64,000 nucleotides of DNA from Blastocatellia bacterium. GTDB lineage: Bacteria; Acidobacteriota; Blastocatellia; Pyrinomonadales; Pyrinomonadaceae. The DNA lies in assembly GCA_003168335.1 (NCBI GenBank), contig PMSM01000014.1, positions 248,001-312,000 of the forward strand, given 5' to 3'. Below are positions 33,268-41,981 of this stretch, in pieces. The notes under the pieces are model-generated. The model was not told the origin of the DNA and made no database searches. It saw nothing but the letters and a program-made list of their open reading frames with translations. Each line of letters begins with the position of its first letter. Within the stretch, counting starts at the first letter, position 1. The position numbers and the translations under genes are program-made.

Positions 33268-33373
33268 CTGGGAGCGCGGACGTCCCGTCCGCATTGAGCG
33301 CGCAGCGCGAAAATTGGTCGTTCCAATAAAAGTCGGGAGCGGCGCTGTGCGGACGGGACGTCCGCGCTCCCAG
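33268..33373. repeat. Inverted repeat family R1, complete hairpin copy
   Basis: The arms at 33268-33293 and 33348-33373 are perfect 26-nt inverted copies beginning CTGGGAGCGCGGACGTCCCG, with a 54-bp loop. The same arms occur inside both copies of element B and singly at 13987. It lies between trpE and the cyclophilin gene. Confidence 0.85.
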
Positions 33374-33392
33374 CAATTAGGCTTGTCGAACA

Positions 33393-34895
33393 TCATAGCC
33401 CTTTCTCTGCTAACTCAATCGCCCTAAATAGTGCCCGCGCTTTGTTCACGCACTCTTCATATTCCCTTTCCGGGATCGAATCGGCAACGATGCCCGCGCC
33501 GGCCTCGATTGTAGCCACACCGTCGCGTAAATCGATCGTCCGAATCGCAATGCATGAATCCAGATTGCCGGCGTAGTCGACGTAAAGGATCGCGCCCGCA
33601 TACACACCGCGATGTCCCGGTTCCAGTTCGCGAATGATTTCCATCGCCCGGATCTTCGGAGCACCCGTTACCGTCCCCGCCGGGAAACACGCCGCCAGCG
33701 CATCAAAGCGATCAAGGTCATCACGCAGACGCGAGCGCAAGCTGGTTACCAGATGCTGTACGTGCGAATAGCGTTCGATGGCCATTAGCTCCTCGACCTT
33801 GACTGAGCCGTAATCCGAAACGCGACCGAGATCGTTGCGGCCAAGATCGACCAGCATCGTATGTTCGGCAACTTCCTTTTCGTCGCTGCGCATCTCTTCA
33901 CCCAACCTACAGTCTTCGGCTTCAGTGGCGCCGCGCTTGCGCGTGCCGGCTATCGGACGGTAGTCGAGCCGCTGATCATGACAACGCACGAGCATCTCTG
34001 GCGATGCGCCGATAATCGTCTCAGCGCCAAGGCGCAGAAAATACATGTACGGCGAAGGATTCGTCGCCCGCAGGGCGCGATAGATTGAAATAGGGTCGGC
34101 GGTCGTCGGCTTTGCGAACTGCTGAGCAATTACGGCTTGATAGCAATCGCCCGCGGCAATATGTTCTTTGACCGTGTCGACGGCTGCTTCAAAGTCTCTG
34201 CGCGGCCAGTTAGATTGAAATTCGACCGCGGTGGCGCCGGTGCGCTGCCGTACTGAGGACACTGGCCTCGAGTCTTTACTTAAATCGTTCTCGATACTTT
34301 CGGTTTCCGCGACCGCGCGCTGGTAAAGTTCGCGCAGGCGATCGCGATCGCCCTCGGCTTCATCGGTGAAGACGACGGACGTTATCTCCATCTGCTGCCG
34401 CACGCGATCGAATGCGACGATGGTGCGAAAGAACATCCACACCGCGTCATTCGTCTCGCGCGACGCGCCGTTAACGCCGAGCACCGGTTCGAACCACTGC
34501 GCCGCGTCATAGCCCAGGTATCCAACCGCACCACCCGACAAGGGCGCGAGCCCCGCCCGCCGAGCGAGCTTCTTCCCCAGAAAGTATTCGCGCAGAAATG
34601 CGACGGCGTTTTGATCGCGCACTTCGCGCCGGCCGTCCATTTCCAGAATTGTCTTCGCGCCCTGGCCGCGCGCGACCATCCATGGATTCGCACCCAGAAA
34701 AGAATAACGCGCGACCCGCTCGCCGCCCTCGATCGATTCCAGCAGAAAAGCGTGCGACGCATCGCCGGCGATGCGCAGAAATGCTCCCACCGGCGTTTGC
34801 AAGTCAGCGAGCACACTGCGCACTACCGGCACGACGTTGCCGCACTGCGCTTCCAGTTCGAAGTCTTCGAATGTTGCTGGCCTAAGTTCGAGCAT
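33393..34895 (-). CDS. trpE: Anthranilate synthase component I
   Basis: A 500-residue enzyme, first step of tryptophan synthesis. The ATG at 34895 is used; the extra 23 codons upstream are in repeat-like DNA. The feedback-site motif FLLESIEGGE lies near residue 50. The chorismate-binding domain carries ATNPSPYMYFLRL, IIGASPEMLVRC, RPIAGTRKRGATE, MLVDLGRNDLGRV, FPAGTVTGAPKIRAMEII and AILYVDYAGNLDSCIAIRT. It is the first gene of the minus-strand trp run but is separated from trpG by two other genes. No classical leader peptide with tandem Trp codons is obvious. Confidence 0.95.
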   Translation of the reverse strand: MLELRPATFEDFELEAQCGNVVPVVRSVLADLQTPVGAFLRIAGDASHAFLLESIEGGERVARYSFLGANPWMVARGQGAKTILEMDGRREVRDQNAVAFLREYFLGKKLARRAGLAPLSGGAVGYLGYDAAQWFEPVLGVNGASRETNDAVWMFFRTIVAFDRVRQQMEITSVVFTDEAEGDRDRLRELYQRAVAETESIENDLSKDSRPVSSVRQRTGATAVEFQSNWPRRDFEAAVDTVKEHIAAGDCYQAVIAQQFAKPTTADPISIYRALRATNPSPYMYFLRLGAETIIGASPEMLVRCHDQRLDYRPIAGTRKRGATEAEDCRLGEEMRSDEKEVAEHTMLVDLGRNDLGRVSDYGSVKVEELMAIERYSHVQHLVTSLRSRLRDDLDRFDALAACFPAGTVTGAPKIRAMEIIRELEPGHRGVYAGAILYVDYAGNLDSCIAIRTIDLRDGVATIEAGAGIVADSIPEREYEECVNKARALFRAIELAEKGL

Positions 34896-35051
34896 TAGTT
34901 CCAAGTTTAGCTTACCAACTTTAGTTGGATTTTGCCTTACCACAAAGCCAGACGACCGGGACACATCCTGGCAATGTGGCGCGGTTGAGGAACTAATCTA
35001 AATCTTTACGGAATGAATTGTGCGGGCAATGACGAGGGCTTCTGGAAGTCT

Positions 35052-35762
35052 TTAGAGTTGGCGGCACATCTCTCCCGGTTCCCATGAAGTTGAGATGATT
35101 CGTTTATAGGCTAACTTTATCTCGAGGGCATTCCAGTCTTTGCGCTGCCAGGTGGATCCGTCCTCGTATTCCACCCGATTAATCACAACTTTTTCCTGGA
35201 AGGGATTTTCGGCCGCGTTGGCGAGGGTTTTCACGCTGATGACATCGCTCGGACCGGACACACTGAAAGCTTGCAGTTCTCTTTCTTTGTCGGGCTTTAT
35301 CTTGACGTCGCAAAGAAACTGCCGGCGCGTTACATACGCGGGGTTCGATCGATCGACAAATTGAAGCTCTAAGAACAGGCTTTCAATGATCTTGGGGCTC
35401 GCGTTTTGGACCTTGACCACGTAAGCGAATCCGTCTGTTGGCTTGCCCTTGGGAGCGCGTGATTCCTGTACGGATTTTTCCAGCGCCGCGCTCCGCCCGT
35501 CGATGGTGCCTTCATTTGGATCTATGGCTCCGGCCGGATCGTTTGCCCTTGCGTTTTTTTGATAGTTCTTATTGGGCGCGATCATCTCCGCCACCGGCGC
35601 GGCCGGGCCGGTCGCTGACGGGTCCGGTGCCTTCACGTTCTGACGAGTCCTGAACCACTTGAAACTAAGCACAGTTACTGCAGAACTCTGCGGCGAGGTT
35701 ATGGGATTTTGGACGGGGGAAACAAGCATCAGGAGAAGCGGCAACAGCAATAGAGCTTTCAT
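35052..35762 (-). CDS. Exported hypothetical protein
   Basis: A 236-residue protein with an N-terminal signal sequence (KALLLLPLLLMLVSPV). The central part is low complexity and charged. The C-terminal 130 residues look like an immunoglobulin-type beta domain: GFAYVVKVQNASPKIIESLFL, RRQFLCDVKIKPDKERELQAF and VINRVEYEDGSTWQRKDW. The ATG at 35762 is chosen so that the signal sequence starts the protein. No family was recognised. It is transcribed toward trpE, about 155 bp away. Confidence 0.65.
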   Translation of the reverse strand: MKALLLLPLLLMLVSPVQNPITSPQSSAVTVLSFKWFRTRQNVKAPDPSATGPAAPVAEMIAPNKNYQKNARANDPAGAIDPNEGTIDGRSAALEKSVQESRAPKGKPTDGFAYVVKVQNASPKIIESLFLELQFVDRSNPAYVTRRQFLCDVKIKPDKERELQAFSVSGPSDVISVKTLANAAENPFQEKVVINRVEYEDGSTWQRKDWNALEIKLAYKRIISTSWEPGEMCRQL

Positions 35763-35902
35763 GGGTGCCTCCGTGACCATTCTTATAGTGCTTAACTCCC
35801 GGCTCTGGCAAGAAGGATAGGACCCGCGACGCACGTAAATCCACTTAAGATCGGCAGGAACGCAGTTGAATGGTCCGACCAACTCACCAGTCGTAGTTGT
35901 CG

Positions 35903-36706
35903 TTAACCTAACCCATTCGCCGCCAACCAATGGCCGCCATCAACTACGATTATTGCTCCGTTGATGTAGCTGGCCGCGTCGGAACAAAGAAATATCGCCG
36001 CCGCTTCGATATCTTCGATCAGTCCAAACCGTCCGAGCGGAATCGTTTGCTTTAGCTTCTCTTTGATTGGCTCTGGGACCAGCCGCTTCATTCCTTCGGT
36101 GTCTCCAATTGGCCCCGGCGCGATCGCGTTCACCCGAATTCCATAACGTCCCCACTCAACAGCCAGGTTCTTCGTCAACGCGTCGACGCCTGCCTTGGCC
36201 GCCGCGACGTGAAGCTGCATCGGCGTGCCCAGGTAATGCAGCGTGGCGCTGATGTTCAGAATCTGGCCACGATTCTTTTTCAATTCATCGAACGCCGCGC
36301 GGCAAACATTGAATGAGCCTTTCAGATCGATATCCACAACGGTTCCAAAGCCGTTTGCCGAAAGTTCCTCCGCGGCGCAAAGAAAGTTCCCGGCCGCGCC
36401 GTTGACGACAATATCGACTTTGCCGAATCGTCCGATGGTCGCGGCGATCGCCTTTTCAACCTCTTCCGGAATCCGAACATCAGCAGCGACGGCGAAGGCT
36501 TCGCCGATATTCTCGTCCCTAATGCGGGCGTCATTGATCGCCTTTGCGGCTGGTTCGAGGTGCTCGATGCGGCGACTGACGAGCGCGACGTTGGCGCCGG
36601 CTTCGGCCAACGCACGCGCTACACCGCCGGTGATGCCCGTGCCGCCGCCCGTCACAAAGGCAACGTGGTTCTTAAGAATTCCGTCAGCGAAAATCTTGTT
36701 TGTCAT
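35903..36706 (-). CDS. SDR oxidoreductase, 2,4-dienoyl-CoA reductase-like
   Basis: A 267-residue short-chain dehydrogenase. The Rossmann motif is FVTGGGTGITGGVARALAEAG, followed by VNGAAGNFLCAAEELSANGF and ILNISATLHYLGTP. Where most SDRs have YxxxK this protein reads HVAAAKAG, the form found in peroxisomal 2,4-dienoyl-CoA reductases, together with RVNAIAPGPIGDTEGM and the final FLCSDAASYINGAIIVVDGG. It would reduce dienoyl- or enoyl-CoA with NADPH during oxidation of unsaturated fatty acids. No other beta-oxidation gene is adjacent. Confidence 0.87.
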   Translation of the reverse strand: MTNKIFADGILKNHVAFVTGGGTGITGGVARALAEAGANVALVSRRIEHLEPAAKAINDARIRDENIGEAFAVAADVRIPEEVEKAIAATIGRFGKVDIVVNGAAGNFLCAAEELSANGFGTVVDIDLKGSFNVCRAAFDELKKNRGQILNISATLHYLGTPMQLHVAAAKAGVDALTKNLAVEWGRYGIRVNAIAPGPIGDTEGMKRLVPEPIKEKLKQTIPLGRFGLIEDIEAAAIFLCSDAASYINGAIIVVDGGHWLAANGLG

Positions 36707-36711
36707 AAAAG

Positions 36712-36885
36712 TGGCACAGACTTTAGTCTGTGATTATCTGTATCACGCGGGTTCAAGCCATTACCACCCGCGTCAGCGGGTGGGTCAAACCCTCCAGGCC
36801 GGTTGATCGATAGATCCACCTGCTTACGCAGGTGGTACTGGCTTCATTACTGCGTAGAAGCAATCACAGACTGAAGTCTGTGCCA
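36712..36885. repeat. Intergenic hairpin repeat (family R3, copy 2)
   Basis: The outer arms (TGGCACAGACTTTAGTCTGT at 36712 and its near-complement ending at 36885) match at 23 of 24 positions. Nested inside are GCCATTACCACCCGCG and CGCAGGTGGTACTGGC, matching the inner arms of the repeat at 9040-9137. The element fills almost the whole space between two minus-strand genes. Confidence 0.8.
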
Positions 36886-36889
36886 CCAG

Positions 36890-38863
36890 TCATCCGCCCG
36901 CGATGTATGGCCGGGCCTGCACGATATAGACCTGACCCTTCATATAAGCCCATTCAATGTCCTGATCCTTGCCGTGGAAAATCCGCTTGATGCTCGCCGC
37001 TGCGGCAGCCAGGCGCCGGACTACATCGTCAGTCAAAACGATCCGCTCACCACTGATGGGGATTTCCTTGATGCCGCCGTGCTCGTCAAAGGTGAGCAGG
37101 CTGTCTTCCTCTGAACGCGTGAGCACCTGCACCGCGTTCGCGATCGGAACAAAAATGACCTGCTCGGCAATTCTCTGCCCTTCCACGACTTTCATTCCCA
37201 GGCCGCGCTTGGCGCTAATGTAGATGGTGTCTTTCTTGATGGGATTGATTTCCCGGTTGAACGGGTCGGCGGTAATCATCACACCCGAACTCTCCGAGTT
37301 GATTCCTTCCTGAATCAGGACCGCCATGTAGATTTTGGTGTGATCGATGCCGGCGCGCTCGCGAGCTTCGTAGGCTTCAAAGTTCCAGACTGAGGCCCAG
37401 ACTGTTTTGACACCCTCCATCAGTTGCTCGTCGCTCCGCAGGTTCGGCATCGACGTATATAAACCCGCGCCGTTAAAGTTCGGCAGGTCCTCGCTGTTGG
37501 TCGAGCTGCGCGCGAACACGCCTTTGTCGGGGAACTCGGCATGTAAGCGCCGCAACGTCTCAGCCCGCAGCTCCGCGTTGATTGTCCCCCGTTGAAAGCG
37601 TTCCCGCATCTTCGCCAGAGCCGCGCGCCGGTAAGCCGGGTCGTGAACGAATTTCTGATCGTTCAGCATCTGATAGATGGCGTCGTCCAGTTTGTTTTCT
37701 CTCAGAAACTGGTCGTAATAGAAGAACGGGATCGTAAAGCCGGGCGGCACCACGATTCCTTTCAGCCGGGCGTGAATCAACTCGCCCAGGTTCGCCGACT
37801 TAGCGCCATAGGCAATTACCGACGAAGCTCGCTGTGCGCTCAGGCCGGCGAGTTCCTTCACAGACAGATCCGAGCGCGGCTTCATCACATCCAGACGCTC
37901 TTTCAACCTCTTCTGGTACTCATCGAGCGCGCTGGTGTCAGCGCGTTTGATCGTATACGTGTCGTGGCGCGCGTCGAACTCGACCCACCAACCGTTGTAC
38001 TCCTTAAAAAGTTCCTGCGCGTTCTTGATGTAAACGTTGGGAATGCCCCACCCTTTGGCCAGCAGATTGATATGCGAAAGCGGCGTAGACGGTTTGGTCG
38101 TGATAATGCCGGCCACCGGAGGAAGCTGAACCGGAACTTCATCGAGCACCAGAATTTCGTTGAATCCGATTTCGACGTGCTCATCAAGTTTAGGAATAAT
38201 GTGAATGCGCCCCAGGGCCTTGGCTACATTCAGCGGCTGATACTCCTGGTTCCTGGAAATTTCAGTTTGCAGAATGCGCTGTAGCCCCTCGAGGTTGGCC
38301 GAGGCTTCGTCCTGACGCGACGAATTCGGCTTGAAAGCAACGGGCACAAAGAATGATTTGTTGATGAGGTCGGCCGCCAGCTTGATCTGATCGGTCGGAA
38401 TCAGGTCGCCTTCCCAGAATTCAAAGGTCCAGCGTCGCACGGGTGTCTGGTAGGCGATCGTCCCCATGATAAAGCGACGATTAGCCTTCAGATAATTATT
38501 CTCGAAGAATTCCTGGCCGCGTTCGAGCGAGAGGTAGGTCCCATTGACGAAGTCTTTATGAAACTTGTAACGCTTTGTATTTACGTAGTAGACGCGATTG
38601 TGGTCCCTCCGATCGATGACGAACAGCACGTGCGGCAGGGCAAAGGGCGTGTTGGCATCATACGTGACGGCCAGTTCGTCAAACTCAGCCCGTGAGCGAA
38701 TCGCCGGTGATGACTTGGCGGACGCAGCCTTCACGTCCGCCGCGACGCGGGGACGTACGCCGCTTGTCGCGGACGCGGTAGATTGCGATCGTGTCTCAAT
38801 CGCAAAACTCAGCAGCATCGCCAGGATGGTCGCTGTACTTCCTCTTCGCCGCCAGATGTTCAT
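36890..38863 (-). CDS. Exported PEP-utilising / ATP-grasp dikinase-like protein
   Basis: A 657-residue protein. It starts with a signal-like segment (GSTATILAMLLSFAIETRSQ). Residues about 60-230 are unassigned. A phosphohistidine swivel domain follows with TPLSHINLLA (His264), then a PPDK-type ATP-grasp domain from about residue 345 with GAKSANLGEL, FARSSTNSEDLPNFNGAGLY, GVMITADPF and VYIVQARPYIAGG. This His-domain-then-ATP-grasp order is that of glucan water dikinases and differs from PEP synthase, where ATP-grasp comes first; the C-terminal PEP barrel is absent. An exported ATP user would be odd, so the N terminus may be a membrane anchor. It overlaps the decarboxylase gene by 4 bp. Confidence 0.8.
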   Translation of the reverse strand: MNIWRRRGSTATILAMLLSFAIETRSQSTASATSGVRPRVAADVKAASAKSSPAIRSRAEFDELAVTYDANTPFALPHVLFVIDRRDHNRVYYVNTKRYKFHKDFVNGTYLSLERGQEFFENNYLKANRRFIMGTIAYQTPVRRWTFEFWEGDLIPTDQIKLAADLINKSFFVPVAFKPNSSRQDEASANLEGLQRILQTEISRNQEYQPLNVAKALGRIHIIPKLDEHVEIGFNEILVLDEVPVQLPPVAGIITTKPSTPLSHINLLAKGWGIPNVYIKNAQELFKEYNGWWVEFDARHDTYTIKRADTSALDEYQKRLKERLDVMKPRSDLSVKELAGLSAQRASSVIAYGAKSANLGELIHARLKGIVVPPGFTIPFFYYDQFLRENKLDDAIYQMLNDQKFVHDPAYRRAALAKMRERFQRGTINAELRAETLRRLHAEFPDKGVFARSSTNSEDLPNFNGAGLYTSMPNLRSDEQLMEGVKTVWASVWNFEAYEARERAGIDHTKIYMAVLIQEGINSESSGVMITADPFNREINPIKKDTIYISAKRGLGMKVVEGQRIAEQVIFVPIANAVQVLTRSEEDSLLTFDEHGGIKEIPISGERIVLTDDVVRRLAAAAASIKRIFHGKDQDIEWAYMKGQVYIVQARPYIAGG

Positions 38864-40314
38864 CGATCTACCCCTAAGGCGTTCCCTTCCTCTCGAAGTA
38901 ATTCTACCAGATCATCGACGTGCCGGCGCTCAGTCAGGTAGCTGTTGATATTCACGCGCAGCGCTCGCCGGCCCTGCAGGATCGTTGAAGGGAAGAAGGC
39001 TCTGCCGCTCTTCTCAATCCGCTGTTGCAGAGCCTGCTGCGCGCGATCCTGATCTTCGGGAGCAAGACCGCGGACATGCTCAGGCAGATAGCGAAAGCAG
39101 CAAACAGCGGTTTCAATCTCGCCGACACGTTCGAAGTCCGGCAGCTCGTCGAGCCGATCGGCAAAGTGCCGGGTCAATTCAAGGTGGCGCTCAACCGTTT
39201 CGGCATAGCCGCGTTTCCCCATAAACTTAAAGGCCATCCAAAGCTTCAGGGCGTTAAAGCGTCGGGTGCCCATCTGGCCATAGCGAAAGAAGTCGTACTG
39301 CACGTCCGAGCCACCGCGATCCTCGCTAAGATATTCGGGAGAGATGTCGAACGAGTCGCGCAAGACGTTACCGCCGTCGCGCACCAGCGTCGTGCCACAG
39401 GAAAAAGGAACGAACATCCATTTGTGCGGATCGAACGTTATCGAGTTCGCCAATTCAATTCCGCTCAGCTTCTTCTTCTGGTTGTCGGAAAAGGCCAGCC
39501 CGCCACCGTAAGCTGCGTCGACGTGAAACCAGCAATCGTTTTCCCGGGCGATCGCGGCCAGTTCCGGCAGTGGATCGATCACGCCTGTCGAAGTGGCCCC
39601 GGCAATACCAACTATACAAAACGGAACCCGCCCGTCACTTCGATCCTTTTCGATCGCCTCGCGCAGGAGATTGACGCGAATGTGAAATCGCTCGTCGGTA
39701 TCTATCTTGCGCAGGCTCTTTCGTCCGAGGCCGAGAATGTCAACGCTCTTCTCCACTGAGAAGTGACACTGCTCTGACGCGTAAATTGTCAGATCGGCGC
39801 CGGCAGCGCGCACGCCGAGATCGCACATGTCCCTCGCAGCCTTATCACGCGCGCACTTCAGCGCGATCAAGTTCGCCTCTGAACCGCCGCTCGCCAAAAC
39901 GCCGAAGGCGCCTGGCCCGTAGCCTATCAAGTCGCACAGCCAACCAATCACCTGCGCCTCGATGAGCGCAGACGTCGGGCCATTGCGCCAGGCGCCGGCG
40001 TTTTGATTGAGCGCCGAGCAAAGCGCGTCTGCCCAGACTCCGATTGCCAGGGGCGTCGGATTGAACTGTCCGAAATAGCGCGGGCTGGAAATCTGCATGG
40101 CGTGCGGCGCCACGTCCCGGGCAAACTGCTCCAGGATCTCTTCGGCAGGCATTCCGGCCAGCGGCAAGGGCTCGTCAAAGAGCCGCTTCAGATCCGCAGG
40201 CGTCGCTGGAGACGCTACCGGCGCGGATTCCAGCCGCTCAGCGTACTCGCTGATTAGACTTGTTACGGCACGTCCCAACTTCTTATGCTGTTCGCTTAAT
40301 GATTCACTGGTCAT
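38860..40314 (-). CDS. PLP-dependent group II decarboxylase (aromatic L-amino-acid type)
   Basis: A 484-residue decarboxylase of the DOPA/tyrosine/glutamate group. Key regions are MQISSPRYFGQFNP, the cofactor stacking region VLASGGSEANLIAL, WFHVDAAYGGGLAF (aspartate to the pyridine nitrogen) and the PLP lysine in ITFDPHKWMFVPF (about residue 300). The C-terminal domain ends with RVNINSYLTERRHVDDLVELL. The amino-acid substrate cannot be named from the sequence. It is the upstream gene of an ATGA-overlapped pair with the PEP/ATP-grasp protein, an unusual pairing. Confidence 0.9.
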   Translation of the reverse strand: MTSESLSEQHKKLGRAVTSLISEYAERLESAPVASPATPADLKRLFDEPLPLAGMPAEEILEQFARDVAPHAMQISSPRYFGQFNPTPLAIGVWADALCSALNQNAGAWRNGPTSALIEAQVIGWLCDLIGYGPGAFGVLASGGSEANLIALKCARDKAARDMCDLGVRAAGADLTIYASEQCHFSVEKSVDILGLGRKSLRKIDTDERFHIRVNLLREAIEKDRSDGRVPFCIVGIAGATSTGVIDPLPELAAIARENDCWFHVDAAYGGGLAFSDNQKKKLSGIELANSITFDPHKWMFVPFSCGTTLVRDGGNVLRDSFDISPEYLSEDRGGSDVQYDFFRYGQMGTRRFNALKLWMAFKFMGKRGYAETVERHLELTRHFADRLDELPDFERVGEIETAVCCFRYLPEHVRGLAPEDQDRAQQALQQRIEKSGRAFFPSTILQGRRALRVNINSYLTERRHVDDLVELLREEGNALGVDR

Positions 40315-40410
40315 GTTATCTTCGAAGCGTCAAAATGCGGGGTCCCCTGCCGGGCAGCCCCGGGATGACAATTAATCGCGTTGCGCGATCTAATCAGAAG
40401 CGGCGGCCAA

Positions 40411-41049
40411 ATGCCAACACCGATCGAAAGATTCAGCCAGGCCCTGAAAAAGCATGCGGGCGATTTTGCGGTCCATCTTAGGAACGAGGACATCGGACGC
40501 TTAAATAGCTACTACGAGTTATTGCTGAAGTGGAGTCCGCGACTTCATCTGGTAGCGCCCTGTTCGCCGGAAGAGTTTGCCACCCGTCACATCCTCGAAT
40601 CGTTATTACTGCTCCGACACCTGCCCGCCGATGCCCGAGTAGTCGACATCGGCTCAGGCGCCGGACTGCCCATCATTCCCTGCCTGATCATGCGCGCCGA
40701 TCTGCGCGCGACATTCATCGAGTCGTCGCCAAGGAAAGCGGTGTTTCTGCGTGAAGCCTTGCGACAAGTAACCAGTTCGCGGCCGCCGCGCCTGATGGTC
40801 GCCCGCTTTGAAGAAACCGCTCCTGATGCTGACTTCGTGACCTGCCGGGCCATCGATCGTTTTCAGCAGGTCCTTCCCGAACTCATCGATTGGGCGCCAG
40901 CCTCGAGCACGTTACTCCTTTTTACCGGCCCAGCGCTGCGACGGCAGGTCGAAGACCTGCTCTCATCGGTTCACGCTGAACTTATACCGGGCTCAGAACA
41001 GCGGTTTCTGCTTGTGGCCAGGCGGGCCGTGCCGCGCGCAAATCAATAG
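40411..41049 (+). CDS. rsmG: 16S rRNA (guanine527-N7) methyltransferase
   Basis: A 212-residue SAM-dependent enzyme that methylates G527 of 16S rRNA. Family features are YYELLLKWSPRLHLVAP, EEFATRHILESLLLLRHL, the SAM-binding VVDIGSGAGLPIIPCLI, FIESSPRKAVFLREAL and a late VTCRAIDRF. The ATG at 40411 is the family start; ten codons upstream are open but unlikely. rsmG is often near oriC with gidA and parAB; none is seen here, so this is not evidence for an origin. Confidence 0.94.
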   Translation: MPTPIERFSQALKKHAGDFAVHLRNEDIGRLNSYYELLLKWSPRLHLVAPCSPEEFATRHILESLLLLRHLPADARVVDIGSGAGLPIIPCLIMRADLRATFIESSPRKAVFLREALRQVTSSRPPRLMVARFEETAPDADFVTCRAIDRFQQVLPELIDWAPASSTLLLFTGPALRRQVEDLLSSVHAELIPGSEQRFLLVARRAVPRANQ

Positions 41050-41100
41050 CCTCGGTCTCATGCGTTGCTGATAGTCGTCCCCTTTGGGCTCGCGCGTGTT

Positions 41101-41158
41101 CAGAGTACCAACTTTAGCTGGGTTCTTTCCCAAGCAAAACCCGACTGAAGTCGGCACA
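41101..41158. repeat. Intergenic hairpin repeat (family R2, copy 2)
   Basis: CAGAGTACCAACTTTAGCTG followed by CCCGACTGAAGTCGG, the same framework as the copies at 16538 and 52978. It lies in the 290-bp space upstream of the PEP-CTERM gene, which shows no other feature I can name. Confidence 0.7.
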
Positions 41159-41336
41159 AAAGCACTTATTTAGGCGCCGCTACGGATTTTCTGGAAGACG
41201 ACCACCATTATCGCTTTCTCCTCTCTTACAGTTTCCTTCTAATGTGTCCGCGATCCATGCCAAAGGGCTGCTGATCGTTGGCAAACAGGGTGTCCCGACA
41301 CCATTTTTCCGAGCTTCGAGGGAAGGTAGGATTCAG

Positions 41337-41954
41337 ATGCGATTGCTAACTAAGGCGGGCCTGGGCTTAGCCATTCTATTCGTTGCGATTTCGATGGCGC
41401 CGGCCGCGAAGGCCGATCCCATTGTAATAAACACCGGCGGGTTCTCTTTGAGTAATTTGGGAAACAACGGCGGTGGCATAAGCGGCCTGGACTCACTGGT
41501 CGGTGCGGCGGCATCAAGCTCTCGCAATTTCACTGCCCCTGGCAGTTTCATCGCCCTGCTAAATCCTTTGACCTTCACCACCGGCTTTACGGGCCCGAGC
41601 TCTTCGGGCACTTACAGCTTCAACTTCTCACAGCCGTTGACCATCAATGGCGTAACTCAAACGCTAAACCTGGCCGGTAGTATTACGATTCGCCCAGACA
41701 TTGACACAGTCCGCATACTTTCTTCGGCGCCGTTGACTTTCAACTTCAACACCTTTTCAGTTGACGTGAAGGTCCTGCCGACAAGCATCGATGGATTTGG
41801 CCCCGGCGTTTTCTGCGACGTCTTGAAAGGTGACTTCACCGTCAGGACGAATTGCAACCCGGTGCCGGAGCCGGCAACGCTTAGTCTGCTGGGACTTGGT
41901 CTGGCGGGAGTGGCGGCGAAACTGCGACAGCGGCGAAAGGGCCGAAAGGTCTAA
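41337..41954 (+). CDS. PEP-CTERM sorted secreted protein
   Basis: A 205-residue exported protein. A signal peptide (AGLGLAILFVAISMAPAA, cleavage after KA) is followed by a Gly/Ser/Asn-rich beta-type body. The C terminus is a textbook PEP-CTERM signal: VPEPATLSLLGLGLAG, with the PEP motif, hydrophobic helix and the basic end RQRRKGRKV. Exosortase EpsH cleaves such tails and attaches or releases proteins with exopolysaccharide. No exosortase is in the window, so the organism must carry it elsewhere. The ATG at 41337, with GAAGGTAGGA upstream, puts the signal peptide first. Confidence 0.85.
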   Translation: MRLLTKAGLGLAILFVAISMAPAAKADPIVINTGGFSLSNLGNNGGGISGLDSLVGAAASSSRNFTAPGSFIALLNPLTFTTGFTGPSSSGTYSFNFSQPLTINGVTQTLNLAGSITIRPDIDTVRILSSAPLTFNFNTFSVDVKVLPTSIDGFGPGVFCDVLKGDFTVRTNCNPVPEPATLSLLGLGLAGVAAKLRQRRKGRKV

Positions 41955-41981
41955 GGACCCCGGTCTGCCGGATCTGGAAAT

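Noticed and set aside
33201-33326. N-terminal extension of the cyclophilin
   Set aside because: The extra codons lie in repeat R1 and a signal peptide begins at 33200.
34896-35051. trp leader peptide/attenuator before trpE
   Set aside because: No short frame with tandem Trp codons and no attenuator-like hairpin with a T-run was seen on the minus strand.
40411-41049. Replication origin near rsmG
   Set aside because: No gidA, parA/parB, dnaA or DnaA-box cluster is nearby.
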